Part shown: positions 61,313-64,000 of the stretch, piece after piece
Position numbering within the stretch: position 1 is the first letter of the stretch
Layout: every line of letters starts with the position of its first letter
From: Empedobacter tilapiae
Lineage (GTDB): Bacteria > Bacteroidota > Bacteroidia > Flavobacteriales > Weeksellaceae
DNA length: 64,000 nt
Assembly (NCBI RefSeq): GCF_004785645.1
Contig: NZ_SRPE01000004.1
Location: 62,001-126,000 of the forward strand
Direction of reading: 5' to 3'
The notes under the pieces: model-generated
Told to the model about the DNA's origin: nothing
The model's input: the letters and a program-made list of their open reading frames with translations, nothing else
Databases searched by the model: none
Translations under genes and position numbers: made by a program

Positions 61313-64000
61313 ATGAAAAAAAATCAATTTAAGGCTTTACTACTTTTACCTTTTTTATCTTTCCAATTTTTGAATGCTCAAAATCATGAACAAGAAGTAA
61401 AAAAATATTTTCAGACGAATTTGAAAAGCTTAAAAGCTTCAAATCAATTAAAAGATTTTAAGATTGTAAATGTAGATCCTTCCAAATCTTTAAAAGCTGA
61501 TATTGTTTCAGTTCAGCAAGAAATTAATGGTATTCCTGTTTTTAATCGTTCTGCTACTTTTTTAATTAAAGATGGCAGAATAAATCATGTAACTGATGGT
61601 TTTGAATACAAAATTAATATTAGAAATCTAGATCAAAAGAAACAGGTAACGAATGAAACCAATGCTTTTTTGACTTTTGCTAATTCAATAGAATTGAAAA
61701 ATGCATCTTCTTATACTTTTGAAAAAAAATCGAAAGAAGAAAATAATTTATTGAAAACAAGTAAATTGGATCAGGTTAAAACAGATTTAATTTATTATAT
61801 AAAAGATAACGAAGCTAAACTTGCTTATAAAATTGTGTTTCGTGAAAAAAATACATCTAATAATTGGTTAGGAATAGTAGATGCTGCAACTTCCGAAATA
61901 TTACTTAAAACGAATACTACAATTTATGATCATTTTCATCAAAATGATTCATTTCTTTCTCAAAACTATACTTCTAAAGATTCAAAGAAAACAGTAGCTT
62001 ATCCGCTTAATAAAACTACTGAAAAAACTAAAGCTACTACTGCTAGATATAATGTTTTTAAACTTCCTGTAGAGGCACCAAATTTTGGGAATAGAAGTAT
62101 TGTAAATGAACCTTTTAATGATACTTATGCTCCTCTTGGATGGCACGATACAAATCATCCAGATTTTGAAGGTTTTAAAGATTATTCCATTGGAAATAAT
62201 GTAGCTGCTTATACTGATGAAAATAATAGAAATGCCCTTGATGATTTATCTCAAGCCGCATATGGAGGGCCTTCTAAAAACTTTGATTTTCCTCTGGATA
62301 TAAATTCTTCAGTTGATACTTATCGTGAAGCGGCTATTACAAACCTTTTCTATATGAATAATGTAATGCATGATATTTCTTATCAATTTGGTTTTACAGA
62401 AACAGCTAAAAATTTTCAATATAGTAATCTAAATAGAGGTGGGGAAGAAGCAGATTTCGTAATGGCAGAAGCCAGAGATGGTGGAGGTTATGATAATGCT
62501 AATTTTCAAGTTTTAGAAGATGGAAGACCAGCTGTAATGCAAATGTACCTTTGGTCTCCAAAATATATAAATGGAATAAAAGTTAACTCACCTTCTGAAT
62601 TAAAAGATTTTTCTACAAATACTAAATATCCTGCGGATGTTTTGACATTTCCAGAAGAAGGAATAACTGGAAATATAGCGATTGCATTGCCAGAGAATGG
62701 TTGTTCTGAATTTACTAATCCTGAAAGTGTAGTCGATAAAATAGTACTTATAAAAAGGGGAGAATGCTCATTTCAAGATAAATATATAAACGCAGCGAAT
62801 GCAAATGCAAAAGCAATTATTTATTATAATGCAAATGACGAGCAAGTATTAGGGGCTTATAATTCAGGTGTTTTAGTAGAAGGTTTAGCATTTTATTCAA
62901 TCTTAGTTGATCATAAAGCTGGCGAAATATTAAAAGAAGGTTTAAAAAATCATGGTCAGCTTAATTTAACAATTAATAAAGATTTATCATCAGTTCCTCA
63001 GCCAGATGGTAGCTTAGATAATGGTATCATTGCACATGAATATACTCATGGTATTTCAAACCGTTTAACTGGTTTAGGTGATGGATTATGTTTATTAGCA
63101 CCAGAATCTAATGAACAAATGGGAGAAGGATGGTCTGATTATTTGGCATTAATGTTAACATTAAAACCGACAGATAATGAAACAATACCAAGAGGTATAG
63201 GAACTTATTCTCAGAATCAAGATATTAATGGATTAGGAATTCGTCCTGCTCAATATTCTCCTGATTTTAGTGTCAATAATTATACGTATGGTAGGACAAA
63301 CGGAATGGAATATCCAGCAAGTATTTTTGGAATTGTAGTAGGAACTATGCCTGATGTTCATAGTATAGGCTTTGTTTGGAATACTATGTTATGGGATTTG
63401 ACTTGGAAATATGTAGAAAAATATGGTTATAATCATGACGTAACAGCTGATAAAAAAAGTGGGACGGCAAGAGCTTTACAGCTTGTAATGGATGGAATGA
63501 AATTACAAAAATGTAATCCTTCGTTTGTTGATGGTCGCGATGCTATTTTAGCAGCCGATAAGGCTCAGACAGGCGGTGAAAATAAATGTTTAATATGGAA
63601 TTCTTTTGCAAAACGAGGGTTAGGAATTAATGCTTCTCCAGGAGGTGTTAATGGAACTTGGTATAATACGGATGGTCAACCAAACCCAGATCTTTATGAT
63701 CAAGTAGAAGATTTTAATGTACCTAAAGAGTGTGAACTTTCAACTTCTGACATTAATACAACTAAACAAATTATCATTTCACCAAATCCAGCTAAAAATG
63801 AAGTGTTTATTAATAGTAAAAGTTTAAATGGAAATTATAATATAAAAATTTATAGTATGACAGGTTCTGTAGTAAAAGAAGATAACTATAGTGCTTTAAA
63901 TCAGATATCTATAAATGTTTCAAATCTGCCAAATGGAGTTTATATTATGAAAGTTGAAGGAGATAAGATTAATCACTCTCAAAAATTAATAATAAAAAAA
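61313..64000 (+). CDS. Secreted M36 (fungalysin) metallopeptidase with T9SS sorting domain (3' stop outside window)
   Basis: An 896-codon frame open to the right edge; only the stop is missing. It begins with a signal peptide (KALLLLPFLSFQFLNAQ), then an FTP-like propeptide (QQEINGIPVFNRSATF), the M36 catalytic domain with HEYTH (His575) and GEGWSDYLA, and an inserted PA domain around residue 485 (KRGECSFQDKY). It ends in a T9SS sorting domain (SPNPAKNEVFI, ...KLIIKK) that closes at base 64000. It digests extracellular protein. No clear -7 element was seen in the 238-base gap before it. Confidence 0.93.
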   Translation, partial: MKKNQFKALLLLPFLSFQFLNAQNHEQEVKKYFQTNLKSLKASNQLKDFKIVNVDPSKSLKADIVSVQQEINGIPVFNRSATFLIKDGRINHVTDGFEYKINIRNLDQKKQVTNETNAFLTFANSIELKNASSYTFEKKSKEENNLLKTSKLDQVKTDLIYYIKDNEAKLAYKIVFREKNTSNNWLGIVDAATSEILLKTNTTIYDHFHQNDSFLSQNYTSKDSKKTVAYPLNKTTEKTKATTARYNVFKLPVEAPNFGNRSIVNEPFNDTYAPLGWHDTNHPDFEGFKDYSIGNNVAAYTDENNRNALDDLSQAAYGGPSKNFDFPLDINSSVDTYREAAITNLFYMNNVMHDISYQFGFTETAKNFQYSNLNRGGEEADFVMAEARDGGGYDNANFQVLEDGRPAVMQMYLWSPKYINGIKVNSPSELKDFSTNTKYPADVLTFPEEGITGNIAIALPENGCSEFTNPESVVDKIVLIKRGECSFQDKYINAANANAKAIIYYNANDEQVLGAYNSGVLVEGLAFYSILVDHKAGEILKEGLKNHGQLNLTINKDLSSVPQPDGSLDNGIIAHEYTHGISNRLTGLGDGLCLLAPESNEQMGEGWSDYLALMLTLKPTDNETIPRGIGTYSQNQDINGLGIRPAQYSPDFSVNNYTYGRTNGMEYPASIFGIVVGTMPDVHSIGFVWNTMLWDLTWKYVEKYGYNHDVTADKKSGTARALQLVMDGMKLQKCNPSFVDGRDAILAADKAQTGGENKCLIWNSFAKRGLGINASPGGVNGTWYNTDGQPNPDLYDQVEDFNVPKECELSTSDINTTKQIIISPNPAKNEVFINSKSLNGNYNIKIYSMTGSVVKEDNYSALNQISINVSNLPNGVYIMKVEGDKINHSQKLIIKK

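Noticed and set aside
1-64000. tRNA, rRNA, tmRNA, IS elements, prophage or CRISPR
   Set aside because: I looked for tRNA cloverleaf ends, rRNA blocks, transposase motifs and regularly spaced repeats and saw none. A computational scan could still find a divergent one.

Overview
The window is an AT-rich chromosome segment from a member of the Bacteroidota, almost certainly class Flavobacteriia. A Weeksellaceae-type genus such as Empedobacter would fit, but that is a guess. The evidence is the recurring flavobacterial -7 promoter element TAnnTTTG shortly before start codons, little use of Shine-Dalgarno sites, secreted proteins with type IX secretion (T9SS) C-terminal sorting domains, an aryl-polyene/flexirubin pigment cluster, and a MurA with Asp at the usual Cys position. 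No rRNA, tRNA, CRISPR array, insertion sequence or prophage was seen. Both edges cut genes: an ABC ATPase at the left and an M36 metallopeptidase at the right that loses only its stop codon.

Bases 1-18437 are one long, mostly overlapping plus-strand operon, read as the distal half of a flexirubin-type aryl polyene cluster. It holds an ABC exporter, a hotdog thioesterase, three ketosynthase-like proteins plus a KS-fragment protein, an acyl carrier protein, a polysaccharide-deacetylase-like protein, a LolA-like carrier, a lipoprotein, a FabZ/ApeI-like dehydratase, a GT2-DUF2062 fusion, a giant MMPL-acyltransferase fusion, a CrtI-like FAD oxidoreductase, a C45-type acyltransferase lipoprotein and a PaaK-like adenylating enzyme. 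The starter-unit ammonia lyase and the dialkylresorcinol genes (darA/darB) are not here and probably lie upstream. The logic is that the carrier protein carries the growing chain, the KS/CLF pair extends it, the hotdog enzymes dehydrate and release, and LolA, MMPL and lipoprotein move the product to the outer membrane.

Bases 18481-28527 hold a secreted gluzincin, an M28 peptidase, a small heat-shock protein, an S1/P1 nuclease, a PadR/PspC pair, and an operon of acyltransferase, PaaI-like thioesterase, menF-like isochorismate synthase and menB (menaquinone). Next comes a gene split by a frameshift in an A7 tract (28576-29519).

Bases 29661-33532 are the most unusual part. A divergent Lgt-like membrane enzyme has lost hallmark Lgt residues. 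It is followed by three tiny, similar two-helix membrane proteins, a radical SAM enzyme whose Cys layout matches the archaeal tetraether-lipid synthase Tes/MJ0619 family, an unknown protein and an SGNH esterase. The set ends at a strong terminator and looks like a lipid-modifying operon of unknown product.

Bases 33568-47255 contain T9SS cargo proteins, an FMN riboswitch with ribB, an MFS exporter with three tandem Crp/Fnr-like boxes in front, TesB and a nitronate-monooxygenase-like enzyme, a MATE pump, an acyl-CoA ligase, a membrane Zn-peptidase and a GNAT-like protein with a near-leaderless promoter. Bases 47266-61074 are mostly housekeeping: an M14-like peptidase, lpxK, a purine nucleoside phosphorylase, murA, a DedA protein, aroE, ribD, a YigZ protein and an acyltransferase-3 protein. 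Mixed in are a DUF4290 protein with an Asn-rich tail and an orphan NTF2-fold immunity-like lipoprotein.
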